From the NCBI GenBank assembly GCA_003427395.1, contig BFEA01000032.1, positions 4,907,489 through 4,971,488 on the forward strand: 64,000 nt of DNA, read 5' to 3'. The position numbers were made by a program, and so were the translations under genes. The DNA is from Chara braunii. Lineage: Eukaryota; Streptophyta; Charophyceae; Charales; Characeae. Below are positions 35,620-46,264 of this stretch, one piece after another (the first letter of the stretch is position 1; each line of letters starts with the position of its first letter). Below the pieces are notes generated by a model. It was not told the DNA's origin. It worked only from the letters and a program-made list of their open reading frames with translations, and ran no database searches.

Positions 35620-36500
35620 TAAAAGGTTCCCGCAGTGCTGGCCGCGCGGCCCAAGCCGTTCCAGCAGCAGACCACTTCGGCCCGCAAAGTTCTCATTTAA
35701 AGAATTGCTACAGCGGGGCCAGGGGGGCGCTGGTGGGAGGCTGCCGCAGTTTTTTGCTGTATGGCAAGGCTGTCCCAGCTGTTGTTCCATGGGACACCGC
35801 CCCCACCTCGATCTTCAAAGTTCTCATTTGAATATTTGCTACTACCGCCAAGATCTGCACCAGGACCTGCGGGGTGGTGGAAGCCTGGGCAACCATGACC
35901 AAAGGATACACCGCCCGTTAACCTCAACCTGCTGCGAAAAGTGAGAGGGTTGGGTGTTGCAGGCCTGTGGGACCAGCAGCTGCGGACCCAGCTCAGTTGG
36001 TACACCCGCAAACTGCTGAAAATGGGCCTGTGGGAACTGCTGCAGCGGGCCTAGCTCAGTGGTACCCCCATGAACTGTTGAACAGGCATATGAGACCAGC
36101 ACCTGAGGACCTAGCTCAGATTGGTATACCCGCGGACTGTGGAAACATAGGCCCGTGGGAACAGCTGTCGGCAGGCCTAGCCCAGTTGGTAGACCTGCGG
36201 GCTGTTGAAACACAAACCTGAGCTTAAACTCCACGGAAGGTGGGTGAGTGGGAGCTTGCGGGACATGTTGAAATACCGTTACTTTTATTTTTATTATTTT
36301 ATTATTGTTTATTACTATTATTATTATTATATTACTTATTCCAAGAGGTGGGGACTGAGCAAGGGGCGCCAGTGGGAGACTGCCACAATGTTGGCTGTGG
36401 AGCAAGTTGTCCCAGTAGTAGATTCACATGGAGCCCTTCCCCACTTCGGCCCCCAAAGTTTTCATTTGAATATTTGCTACTACCACCATGAGCTGCACCG
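35620..36500 (+). repeat. Repeated modules in the LTR, including tandem tRNA-like A-box units
   Basis: Two repeat kinds. A module ending CAAAGTTCTCATTTGAAT (variants near 35687, 35816 and 36455) occurs three times, usually with a (C/T)CCCACTTCGGCC-like lead. Between them, 35975-36225 carries four tandem units of about 65 bp. Each contains a Pol III A-box-like word: CAGCTCAGTTGGTACACC, TAGCTCAGTGGTACC, TAGCTCAGATTGGTATACC or TAGCCCAGTTGGTAGACC. B boxes are not obvious. Confidence 0.7.
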
Positions 36501-36783
36501 GGCCCGCCTCACTTAGCTCACACTGCAGGCTGCACAGCAGGCCTGCGCCTTCCAGCTCATCGGGGAGTTGTGAAGGCCGATGTAGCCCTATCCCTTTGGG
36601 GCAAGCAGTCGGCAAGTGAGTTGATACACACTCCCTAGCAAATCTCAATTTCCACGACCACCACCACGCTGTCTGTATCAGCCACCAGTCGCTGAGGTGT
36701 ACGGGTTAGTGCGCAGTTTAGCGCAGATGGGAGGCAGCGGCTTAGCACAGGAAAGTGAGTGACGGGCAGCAGTGAAGAGAAGT

Positions 36784-36814
36784 GAACCTGGATAGGAAAC
36801 TGTGTCGGATGCAT
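36784..36814 (+). repeat. ACCYGG hairpin, copy 1
   Basis: GAACCTGG ... CGGATGCAT: a degenerate member of the family seen better at 48281-48312, 48455-48484, 59484-59513 and 59724-59756. Confidence 0.5.
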
Positions 36815-37057
36815 ACAAGGCGAATTGGAGATGGCGGAGTCGATAAAAACGAATATGCCGACGGGGAAGAAGATGTTTTGCGACAGTTCCTCGATGGAAA
36901 CCGGCAAATGGAGGTTCGTTTCCTATGTTTTTGGCCAAGGCGAACCTAATGGCAGAGTAAGAAAGGGAAGTTAGTGGTTAGTTTTGGCGCTACAGAGGAA
37001 AAGTGGTGCGCGGGAGATGGCGGAGACGAGGAAGAAGGGGAGTGGGAACATTTGTAT

Positions 37058-37264
37058 CTCGCTCGTTTCCGGACGAAATCGGGCGAGGGAGGACTCGAAT
37101 CGGGGGTTTTGGGGGTGGGAGACCCCGATTCTGAAGTCAGTACTGGTGAAAAGTCAGTAGAAAAGGAGTTAGTGGAGAAAGGAGCCGCGCGGAGGGATGG
37201 CAGAAGTAGATATGGCAAGGGTTGAAAAACAAAGATCTCACTCGATTCTGCACGGAATCGAGCG
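37058..37264 (+). repeat. CTCGCCCG-type hairpins, copy 1
   Basis: Two hairpins: 37058-37087 (CTCGCTCGTTT / AAATCGGGCGAG) and 37243-37264 (CTCGATTC / GAATCGAG, 6-base loop). The first is followed by a second palindrome around CGAATCGGGG ... CCCCGATTC. Confidence 0.8.
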
Positions 37265-37398
37265 AACTAAAAGGCAGAATGGGGGTTTTGGAACATCACG
37301 AGTTCGATGGCGTGGTCAGTTTCTGTGATAAAGATACGGTTTTGGTGCTGCGGGACTCACGGGCTGCGCTGGGGAAAAGAAGGGCTGGAAAACGACAG

Positions 37399-37857
37399 TG
37401 TATCTTTCCATATTCTAGCGGAAGATACATTTTCATTTTGAACATTCGGTGGGAGAGTTTATTTGGTGGTCTTGCACTCTGCTGGTCACCTCCATTCTGT
37501 TGCTATCATCAGGGCTCAGTCGTTGTTGCCGGACACAGTCAAGGAGAGGGGCTGGTTGAGTTCGTCGCAGACGCCATCGAAGTCGTGGTGGTCGTATTTT
37601 GATCCACCAGTCCTGGCCATGTTCACGACCAGGTGCACTTGTTGGCTGAAGAGAGCGGGAAGGAGAACGGCGGGGGCTGCGCAACTACTAGTAAAGGCTT
37701 CAAAAATTTCAGATGTATCTTTCCGCGTTTTAGCGGAAGATTCATTCTACATTAGCACAATCTAATAAGGAGGGAGCATCAACGAGATAGATAGATAGAT
37801 AGATAGATAGAGATAGAGAGAGATAGATAGAGATAGATAGATAGATAGAGAGATATT

Positions 37858-37893
<36 letters not shown>

Positions 37894-37938
37894 GATAGAG
37901 AGAGATAGATAGAGATAGATAGATAGATAGAGAGATAT

Positions 37939-37997
<59 letters not shown>

Positions 37998-37998
37998 N

Positions 37999-38092
<94 letters not shown>

Positions 38093-38223
38093 GGGCAACG
38101 ACACTCACCTCTAAGTGCTGGCGATGCGGAATGAGCGGAAGGTCGAGCTGTGGTGTCAGGCTGCAGAGCTCAACAACGGGAAAGATTCGTATGCATCTGC
38201 CCGGGTTTTAACAGAAAGATTCA
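37399..38223 (+). repeat. ATCTTTCC-type hairpins, copy 1 (three units)
   Basis: Units at 37399-37429 (TGTATCTT ... AAGATACA), 37714-37744 (ATCTTTCCGC / GCGGAAGAT around GTTTTA) and a decayed one at 38192-38223. The copy from 58178 has units at 60677-60707 and 60784-60803. Confidence 0.8.
37785..38089. repeat. (GATA)n/(GA)n microsatellite
   Basis: Long GATA tracts alternate with GAGA, ending in pure GA; there is one ambiguous base near 37998. It lies inside LTR copy 1. Confidence 0.95.
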
Positions 38224-39754
38224 TTTTTACTGTGTGCCTTTGGTGGGTAGTGTAGCAAGGAGAACGTCATTCCCCGTGCTCGAGGTCGTCTTTGATGAAC
38301 CCACAGTCCGCTGTTTTCTGGTCGAGGTGGTGATCGTGCCCACTTTTGAGCATTGCAATGATGCTCTCCCTAAATCTGACTAGGGCCTGGGTCAGATGCA
38401 CCGAGTGAAGGTGGGCACAGTCATGATGAAGGGGGGGGTCGAAGCGAACAGGTATCAGGCGCGGAAGGAGGAAAGGCTATAGTGAGGCTAGAGCTCTCCT
38501 CTCATACTGATTACAATCAGATATAGAGAGAGATAAAGTAAGAAAGGGATGGGAGTGATGATGTAAAGGCACTTATCTGCTTATGGCAACAGCCTGTGCA
38601 TACAACATCTGCACGTATGTTGGTCGGTGCTGCTGACCGGATTGCTGCTCACAGTCCACGTTGCTGTGCATTGGCTCTGTGCTGCTGTAAGTTACTGCGC
38701 TTAAGCAGCCTGGACCTGCTGATATGCTTCATTGTTGTGCCTTGCTCAGAGTCTCCCGTGGTGCCTTTGCAACGCGGTTGCTGGTTAGTTTTTACGAATA
38801 TGGCTACCACTGTGCCTCGCTGCTGCTGGCGCCGTGTCTTTGTCATATCAACCGCGACACTTGCTGTGTGATACTGCTTGCTGGGAGCGGGTGCTAGTGC
38901 AGTGAAGAAGTGTGGAGGGCATAGGATTGGTCTGATTCAGTCTGTGTGCGCCTGGCTGCCTCCTCGCAGTTGTCTGTGCACAAGGACAGTGAAGTCACTG
39001 AAGTGCAAATCGTTTGTTGGACTTGGACATAGAGGCGGGGGACGTTGTCGGATGAGGAATTGGCTGACACATCACTTATTTTACCAGGCAACAAAGGGCA
39101 TTCTGAGCTGAGCTCAGCAAGATCTGGGCCTAGTGTTGGGTGCGGTCGGTCTTGCCACTTAGCTAGTTCAGAACTGCTGCCTGGCCTTGGGAATGTGCTG
39201 ACTGTGATAAAAAACAGACTGTTGTGGCTCTCTGGGAGGCTACTGTTGCAGCTGTTTTCAGAAGTTACTGTGATGACTGGTTCCTACCCGAACTACATAT
39301 TATTTTGGGACCGATTGTTACTACTCGAAGAGTTGTTGTTGTGTGATGGAGTACCGTTTGATGCTCCCAACTTCAGTAGGAGTTGCTTTTTTAAGAGATT
39401 GATGTCGCTGCTCCTAACTACTGTTATGAGTAGAGGCGTGGTTATGTGATCAAGAAAGATTGTTGTTACTATGGGGTTACTGTGGTACTTGGTGAGGCGC
39501 TGCACTGCAGCGACTGCGCACAACTGTTGTGCACGCAGTGCCTCATTGTGCTTTGGCCGCACATGTGCGGTGTTTTCTTGGGGGTGTGCTCTGCTTGAAC
39601 GCACCCTTCTTATGTTACGTAGTGACAGTTGGTCGGAGGGGGTAGCTTTGCGAGTTGAGGGAAGGAAACTGACTCTGCACAAGGATCATTGTTGCGGCTT
39701 GGACGACAGTCGGGAGGTCAACATTCGGCGTTTTGACTTCAGTTTGGCGGTATT

Positions 39755-40040
39755 ACTGCGATTTTGGCCACCATTGCGGGACCCTCAGGCGCACAAAGAT
39801 TATAAGGCCCTCTCCAGCGAGTCTGAGAGCACCCTTCTTGAATCTGAGAGATTGAATCTATCTCTTTCTGCCCTTCTTTCTGCAAGTCTAGTCTATTTGG
39901 TTCTGAGAGGAAGGCGGCAGGCGGGATTGCAACCCGTAGGACCGCAACAAGACTCTGTGGGGAGTCTGCCCACCGATTGCGGGAGCTCTGCTGGAACTCA
40001 TGAGGAGTTCTGGAGGCAGGGAACTGAAAGGTAACCATTG
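39755..40040 (+). other. Most conserved block between LTR copies
   Basis: Matches 62035-62320 closely: GGCGGCAGGCGGGATTGC, GACTCTGTGGGGAGTC, CCCACCGATTG and GGAGTTCT, ending at GGCAGG-AACTG-AGGTA. A plus-strand frame is open in both copies and gives similar peptides (GRRQAGL then PVGPQQDSVGS; GRRQAGL then PPVGPSQDSVGS). The minus frame is also open in both, so coding is not proven. AGGTA at the end could be a 5' splice site, with a TTTCAG at about 40140 (62424 in the other copy). Confidence 0.55.
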
Positions 40041-40341
40041 CTTTCTTTCTATAAACCCGGTATAACCCCTATCTGTATTCCCTGTGACGTTTCGACTGAG
40101 TAAATTGCATGCATCCCTATTTTGACTTTCAGTTTGACTTTCAGGATGAACCAGATTAAATAAAGGAATGTATGCTTAATCTCAGTTTCAACTTTGTTTT
40201 TTGACTGAAAGCAGATTGTAAAAAGGGAATGCATCTGGGAAAGCGTAGGATGGAACGCAGTTTTTGCGTGAGGGTTGACTGGGTCAATCGACTTGTTTAT
40301 TTTGGGGTTTCCTCTGTTTATTTCGTTCTTAACGAGGAGGT

Positions 40342-40905
40342 CTGAGCCATTCTATAAGTTTAGGTGGCTCAGCCTCTTCCTGCTTTTACTTAGAGGAAAT
40401 GAACTTGACAGAGGGTAGATCATTCTATAAGTTTAGGTGGTCTAGCCCAATGCCACGCACATATTGGGTCAGAGAGAAACGAATCAGGTAGAGAGTCAGA
40501 CTGTTCTGTAAGTTCAGGTGGTCTGACTCAAAGCCTTGCACATGCTGGAACCCAAAGGTTATAACTTGACTATATTTTATTACTATCTTATTTAAGAACA
40601 GGCTAGTCGGACTATTCTATAAGTTTAGGTAGTCTGACTATAGCTTATCACAACCTGAAGAGAGTATTAATTAAGAGTAAATTGATGGTAAGATGGGGCA
40701 AACTGAATTTGAGTTTGGTTCAGTCATATGCAGCCTGAAAAGACTAAGTGCAGACAATTATATATAACTTGGATATTTTAAACAGTTCAGGGCGACTATA
40801 ATGGTCTAGTCATATGCCCAAAGAATAAAGAAGTAGTTGTGCCCTTTGTTTTGTGTATACTTATCGGCTAAGTTAGACACATTCCATAAGTTTGGGTGGT
40901 CTGAC
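40342..40905 (+). repeat. Five-unit hairpin array with invariant TAAGTT hexaloop
   Basis: Units at 40342-40372, 40416-40444, 40495-40527, 40604-40640 and 40872-40905. Each has an outer stem of 7-11 bp, one unpaired T on the left, an inner 4-bp stem and the loop TAAGTT. Outer arms differ between units but stay complementary: CTGAGCCA/TGGCTCAG, GTCAGAC/GTCTGAC, TAGTCGGACTA/TAGTCTGACTA. Inner arms also co-vary: TCTA/TAGG, TCTG/CAGG, TCCA/TGGG. Confidence 0.93.
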
Positions 40906-41194
40906 CTTATGTCTTATGTAAGCAGGGTATAAAGGGTTAAATCCTTGAAAGATCATGAACTATTGTTGTCTAGATAAACTTGGGATGGTGAGAGTACTTA
41001 CCTTTGTGGTTTGACCTGCATGTGGCCGAGTGAGGTTACTACTTGGTCCGAGTTTCAGTTTGATAGGTAGTTGCTTTAGTCGCTCGGCACGTGCTAGAGC
41101 TGTAAGAGTTAGTTTCAATTCCTGCATTTTCCGAGCTAAGTTTTTTTTACTTAGATCAATTATCGCATTTTCTGGGATCATTTTTTTTTATTTG

Positions 41195-41770
41195 GCTTTG
41201 TATAAATCTTGACAAGTTACTTTCTCTACGGTAAGCGCTGCCGAAATTTCTACAAATCCAAGAGGTAGTCAATTGTTGACTTGTCAAAGTTCAACTTGTA
41301 TTTTTTTTATATATGACCCAGTAAAAATCTGGAAAGTTTCCTTTTCTAAAGAGAGTGCTGCCCAAATTTTTGCTAATTCAGGGAGTTAGACAAAATTGGA
41401 CTTTGAGAAGTCAAAGTTACTTTCAAATTCTGGACTTAGCCTTGTATAAATTTTGGAATAACACTTTTCTAGAGGGAGTGTTGCCGAAATTTCTGCAAAA
41501 GCTAAGGAGTTAGTTAAATCATGTCTAAGTTGAACCCAAGTTATCTTTTTAGTTCCTATCTGACTTAGTATAAATCTGGGAAGTCTCTCTTTCTAAAGGG
41601 AGTGCTGCCCAAATTTCTACTAATTCAGGGAGTTAGACAAAATTTGACTTTCCAAAGTTAAAGATTATTTATGCTTTCATATGTGGACTTATATAAATTA
41701 TGGAAAGATACTTTTCCTACGGGAAGCGCTGCCGAAATTTTCTTAGTTTGAAGGAGATATATTATATTTT
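41195..41770 (+). repeat. Five-unit tandem array, about 122-bp period
   Basis: Core GCTGCCGAAATTT or a variant at 41235, 41355, 41477, 41600 and 41724. Each core is preceded by TTTCTAVRGG-like sequence and followed by AATTCAGGGAGTTAG and a TTTGACTTT/AAAGTTAAA palindrome. The same array occurs at 63535-63990, and two units lie on minus near 56480 and 56555. Confidence 0.92.
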
Positions 41771-43029
41771 GATAGGTGATGATTCTGGTAATCCACTCTG
41801 AATAGGGAAGATTTTGCCATGAGTCTACCTTTCTTTGGGCACTTGCTTAGAGGTAGGCTTATATATAGTTAACTAGGATGATTTGGGTAAGGTCATGATA
41901 TGGAGATTGTTCTCCATGAACTTATAGGTTTAGCCTGGGGCATTTACCTGTCATGTGTTACAGGTCCTCTTGATCGTTTGATTCAAAATCCGGACTAGAT
42001 TCAACTTGATCCCTTGAGGGTCATCCTCTGTTATCACTGATAACAGGTCGGTTGCCGATTCGTTGGTTTGCGATTCAACTCCAATCCACTCTTGCCACTC
42101 AACCTAAATGCTTTAGCCCTGTGGTTTGAATTGTTTCATTGTGTTTTCACCCAGACTTTATTTTGAATGACCATTTAAGGAAAAAAAACTGAGTATTTTA
42201 CTTTGAGGAGTTGCACAAGAGTGAGGCTTGTGTGGCTAAAGGCAAGGGGTGTGAGTGCAGAGAATGGTTGAAGTTGACCCCGTATAATGCATGGACTTTC
42301 TGGATGAATCTTTGATGTGATTGCAGATATGCTTGGTGATTCGGACTTGGGATTTGACTGTCTGCGCTCACATACATATATATATGGCTGAGAGGAGTCT
42401 CACTGTGACTGTGAGAAGTGATCGTCCTATATTAATAACCCTCTATATATATGTGTATGTATATGTCTTGAGTGTTTCGTGCGGCTTATTGTGACCGCGC
42501 GTAAGAGTTAAACATATTATGTGTTTGAGAGAAAAGGGAGATCCCCTTTTATCTTGTGTTTTTTAAAGATTTTTATACTCGGACGTTTGTCCTGAGCCGA
42601 GATTCAAGGTCCTTATCCAGGACATCCCAAACCCTAGACTCTGCAGGGAAGAAATCTGTCCCCGTGCAGAGCCTACTTGCCTTGCGTACCGAGACGCTCA
42701 GACCAAAGGTGGGAGGTCTCGCGGCGGCTGCACGACTATTCCTTCAGCCGTGCAATATCGTGAGGGATCAGACCATCACGATACTTCGAGTCTGACACTT
42801 GAGAGCCATAAGTGGTACTCGGATCCACGAGGGACCGCTTGATTACGGGCACTACATAGTACGCCATCATTGCGACTGCTTACGTACGCTTGCATTACGA
42901 GTCGGTATGAGTTAGTCCTGCGTCCGCGCGGTTGTATACTAATTCTCGCGCGCGACGCCTATTCGATTCCCGCATCGGAAAGTTATGGGATGACTACCAA
43001 AGAGACTGGGAATGTCGTCGCGTTGTTTG

Positions 43030-43030
43030 A

Positions 43031-43060
<30 letters not shown>
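43030..43060. repeat. (TG)n microsatellite in the LTR
   Basis: About 15 TG units, about 480 bases before the LTR end. Confidence 0.95.
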
Positions 43061-43064
<4 letters not shown>

Positions 43065-43534
43065 TTTTTTGCGTTCGTAGAGTGGTGTGCACGTGGTGTG
43101 TGGGATGCGTCCTAGTCGACCGACGACGAGTCGCACTTGGGACCGCACCCCCCCAAGATGGCGGTCTGCGTGCGGGTCCGATAGAGGCGTACTACCGCAT
43201 GTACCCCCTATGCTACAGCGAACGAGAAACACCCTCGGCTGGTGCACCTCTGCGATTGCAGCTGATTAGCTTTCGTAATGTGGACTGGTAGCTCGACGGG
43301 GATACGCCCACCGAAGGGAGGTGACAACTCCCATAAGGTGGAGGTAAGGCGTGCCTCGCGTAGGCCCTGTCCTGTCGTAGGGGCTCGTGAGAGGTATGGC
43401 TGGCGCACTCGGCTGGAGCGGCTTGCGGAAGCTCCATGTATATTCGCGATGAGAATTATATCCAACTCCTGCGTGACGCGGCCGGGAGGGTCCCGCGCTG
43501 CCCTATGAGGTGCCGGACCAATGCGCTCGACAGG

Positions 43535-43552
43535 TGGCGCCGTTGCCGGGGA
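43535..43552 (+). promoter_or_regulatory. Primer-binding site, Asp tRNA
   Basis: TGGCGCCGTTGCCGGGGA, the complement of the 3' end of plant tRNA-Asp used by Tat/Athila-type Ty3/Gypsy elements. It lies 2 bases after the LTR terminus CGACA. Confidence 0.9.
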
Positions 43553-44980
43553 TAGCGGTTGCCTGCCGTTGTCCCTGGTGGAACGACATCCGGGTATGAA
43601 AAAATAAAAACTAGGCTAAATGAGAAACTTTCTTTAGACATATATGGTCGATTGCTTAATACCTTGACTATCATTGGAGATGTCTGAAGACTGTGACCTA
43701 AATATGAGGTGGTTATTATAAGAGGTCAAGCTGAGTCACCCTCCCCTGGTCGATAAAGCCTTGGTTTTGAGGGGGCTTCTGATATGTGAGCGACATGGAT
43801 GAGGGAGTGACTGATAAGTGCGAAGTGAGGGATTTGATGACAAAACTCTTTCCTTGAATTCATATTGAATTATGGTATGATAGGTACTGTCTGCCTAAAT
43901 CCTTTAACAACATCAGTTGGCGGTGAGTTGAGTTACCTAGCAGATTGTCTAGATGTAACGACCGATAAAAGTTTGAGACGTAGTGACTATTTAGCTAGTG
44001 ATTTGGCTAACCTAAAGAGAGACATACATTTTAAGTATACATAAAATATATGTATATATATTTGTTTTTTTGATAATTTTTATCTGGTTGGTGCCATATA
44101 TGCGTTTTTGTGTATTTTGTTTGAGGTCTGATTGATGACGTATGTATGAATTGTCTTTTGAAGAGGACATAGCCTTTGCACGAAACCCACATCTGGCATG
44201 GGACCAGAGGTGAATGGGGGTGACTCATTCCTGGGGAATGTGGTTCTTCCCAAGGAGAGTTAGTCAGCATATATAATTTGTCCTCAGTGAAAGTGCATTC
44301 TTGAATTGTTATCCCCTCGCTGAGACTTAAGGAAGCATTTATTAGTCTCAAGGATGATAGTGAGACGCACGCCGGAATTATGTTCCTGGTCCATGAGTGG
44401 GGTATTATTGCTTTTCCTATGATAGGAGAGTATTTACACTATTTGTTGAGAAAAAAAGGAGTTTGTTATCTTACCGAAACTGTGATGGCCAAGTGGAACA
44501 GCTACTGCTTAGTGAGAGCGGTTCTGGAGTAGCGACCTAGGCTCGTCTCGCATTGAGCAGGGCCACCATATTTGTAAAGGAGCGAATTCACTATTCGTTG
44601 CCTTAATAGGTATGAATGGGGTTGTCCACCTGACGATGATTAGGTTCGGTGAGGTGCAGACGCCGGAATCAGAGGGGATTGCGGTGAGGCTTGATTTTTA
44701 GAGCGGGGCTCAAGAGTCAAGATGTTGTCTCATGAGGATTACACCGTCTCTCAGTACTTTATGCTTCGCTTAAGAGCTGAAGGGGTAACTATTGTACTCG
44801 TTCAACAGAAAAATTGTCGCCGAAATTCAACAAAATTTTTTTTTGATGTCTAACTTATTCACACCAGAAAGGGTGTGACCAACTGTTGAAACTGGGTCTT
44901 CTGCTGTGTTCAACTACTCATCAACATTATCAACTTATTCCCAACGAGTTCAACATGGTTTCCAACGAGTCCAACATGGT
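43553..44980 (+). mobile_element. Untranslated leader of the hairpin-rich element, copy 1
   Basis: Directly after the primer site. It matches the minus-strand leader of the other copy at about 53830-54200: ACGCCGGAATTATGTTCCTG, GTCCATGAGTGGGG and GAGC(A/G)GGGCTCA. No Gag ORF is reached before the microsatellite and gap. Confidence 0.65.
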
Positions 44981-44981
44981 T

Positions 44982-44990
<9 letters not shown>

Positions 44991-45041
<51 letters not shown>

Positions 45042-45205
45042 GCAGTGCAATATGAACAACAAACACACAAAGAACCCCACATTTCAACACAGTTGGGAAG
45101 TGGGTGCCACTTACGCCAGAATACGGCTACAACGTCTTCGTATATGGCTCCCACTTCCCAACCAGATCGTCACAAGTGTAAGTTATGTGATACGGTAACA
45201 ACAAT

Positions 45206-45255
<50 letters not shown>

Positions 45256-45381
45256 NNNNNNNNNNNNNNNNNNNNNNNNNNNNNNNNNNNNNNNNNNNNN
45301 NNNNNNNNNNNNNNNNNNNNNNNNNNNNNNNNNNNNNNNNNNNNNNNNNNNNNNNNNNNNNNNNNNNNNNNNNNNNNNNNN

Positions 45382-45455
<74 letters not shown>
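44991..45455. repeat. (GA)n tracts, hairpin and assembly gap
   Basis: GA repeats at 44991-45039, 45210-45255 and 45382-45454, with N at 45256-45381. Between the first two lies a nested hairpin, 45093-45162 (TTGGGAAGTGGG / CCCACTTCCCAA outside, ATACG/CGTAT inside). Sequence after the first and third GA tracts is similar (TTGCAGTG, then ACACACAA, GAACCCCA), so the tract may be duplicated or mis-assembled. Confidence 0.85.
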
Positions 45456-45458
<3 letters not shown>

Positions 45459-45991
45459 GGGTTTTTGCAGTGGTATATGAAAAACACACACACAAGGAAC
45501 CCCAAATCATTTAGGGGCATTTTGGCATATATCTCAACTTATGGGGGTATTTCCTCGGCTACCAGAGTAAAAAAAAAAACTGTGAGAGCGTGGCCTATTG
45601 ACCCTCAAGCGTTTCAAGCATATTTGCGGCGCATCGAGGTGCGCTACACCCTGCACGTGTGTCGCACCGCTGTCGGAGCTGATACCCTTACAAGGGTATC
45701 CGCTCATGATATTGCAGTTGACATAATGTCGACGCCAACTGTTAGAACGGAAACTGCTAAAAATAGGAACTGGGGCAAGCCCCTCGACCATTATGGTCAT
45801 AAGAGTGTAGGAACCGCAAGGGCCAAAACACGGCACGCACGGATAAGAGTCAGGGGTTAAAAATTTTCGAGTGCTTGTCTGCGTCATCGCAACGTATGCA
45901 AAGACGACGGAGGTTAGTGGATTAAAAATTTGAATGACCGCGCGCGCCATTTCGACAGGCGTAAAGAGTACAAAGTGGTCAATAAATAAAA

Positions 45992-46264
45992 CCTCCGACC
46001 ACGAGGTCGGAAGGTTAATCAAAACGGAAAAGAGTCACGGGGGGCGCGGAAACGGTTTTTCTCAGTCAGTTGATGACTGAGGAAGTATGACTGTTTCGGC
46101 TCAAGCCCGCACACGTCGAGTGTGTCGGAAAAGAGAGGCGGAAAACCACTCCCCGCAGGATAGAATATAAGTAGAAATCAGTAAAGGCCCCGACCATGTG
46201 TCCGGGGCGACTAGACAAAAGGGGCCTAACCTGCTGTAACAGGCTGCGATGGCCAACAGTGGCC
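45992..46264. repeat. Cluster of six short hairpins
   Basis: 45992-46014 (CCGACC/GGTCGG), 46061-46081 (CTCAGTCA/TGACTGAG), 46110-46124 (CACAC/GTGTG), 46187-46208 (GCCCCG/CGGGGC), 46230-46243 (CCTG/CAGG) and 46251-46264 (GGCC/GGCC). The last two have hexaloops. Confidence 0.8.

Larger units (their letters stand above)
34943..43532 (+). mobile_element. Very long LTR (copy 1) of a hairpin-rich LTR retroelement
   Basis: Begins TGTCG and ends CGACA (TG...CA ends with 5-bp inverted termini), and is followed after two bases by an Asp-tRNA primer-binding site, which defines it as a 5' LTR. It is colinear with the copy from 58178 over most of its length and with the minus copy at 54965-58177 over its last third. 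At about 8.6 kb it is much longer than ordinary LTRs. The left boundary rests on homology with three other copies and could be off by a few bases: CGC precedes TGTCG in three of the four. No coding domains were found. Recognisable parts are listed separately. Confidence 0.7.

Noticed and set aside
37742-38108. Ser/Leu/Ile/Tyr-rich ORFs on minus
   Set aside because: Translation of GATA/GA repeats.
43208-43465. Minus-strand ORF with peptides (SSRVRQPYLSRA) similar to those at 54971-55168 and 30171-30533
   Set aside because: The similarity follows from DNA homology of LTR copies. Frames break in each copy and the region is antisense to the LTR.
44886-45860. 324-codon plus-strand ORF
   Set aside because: It consists of GA microsatellite (Arg-Glu repeats) and an N-run; no coding evidence.
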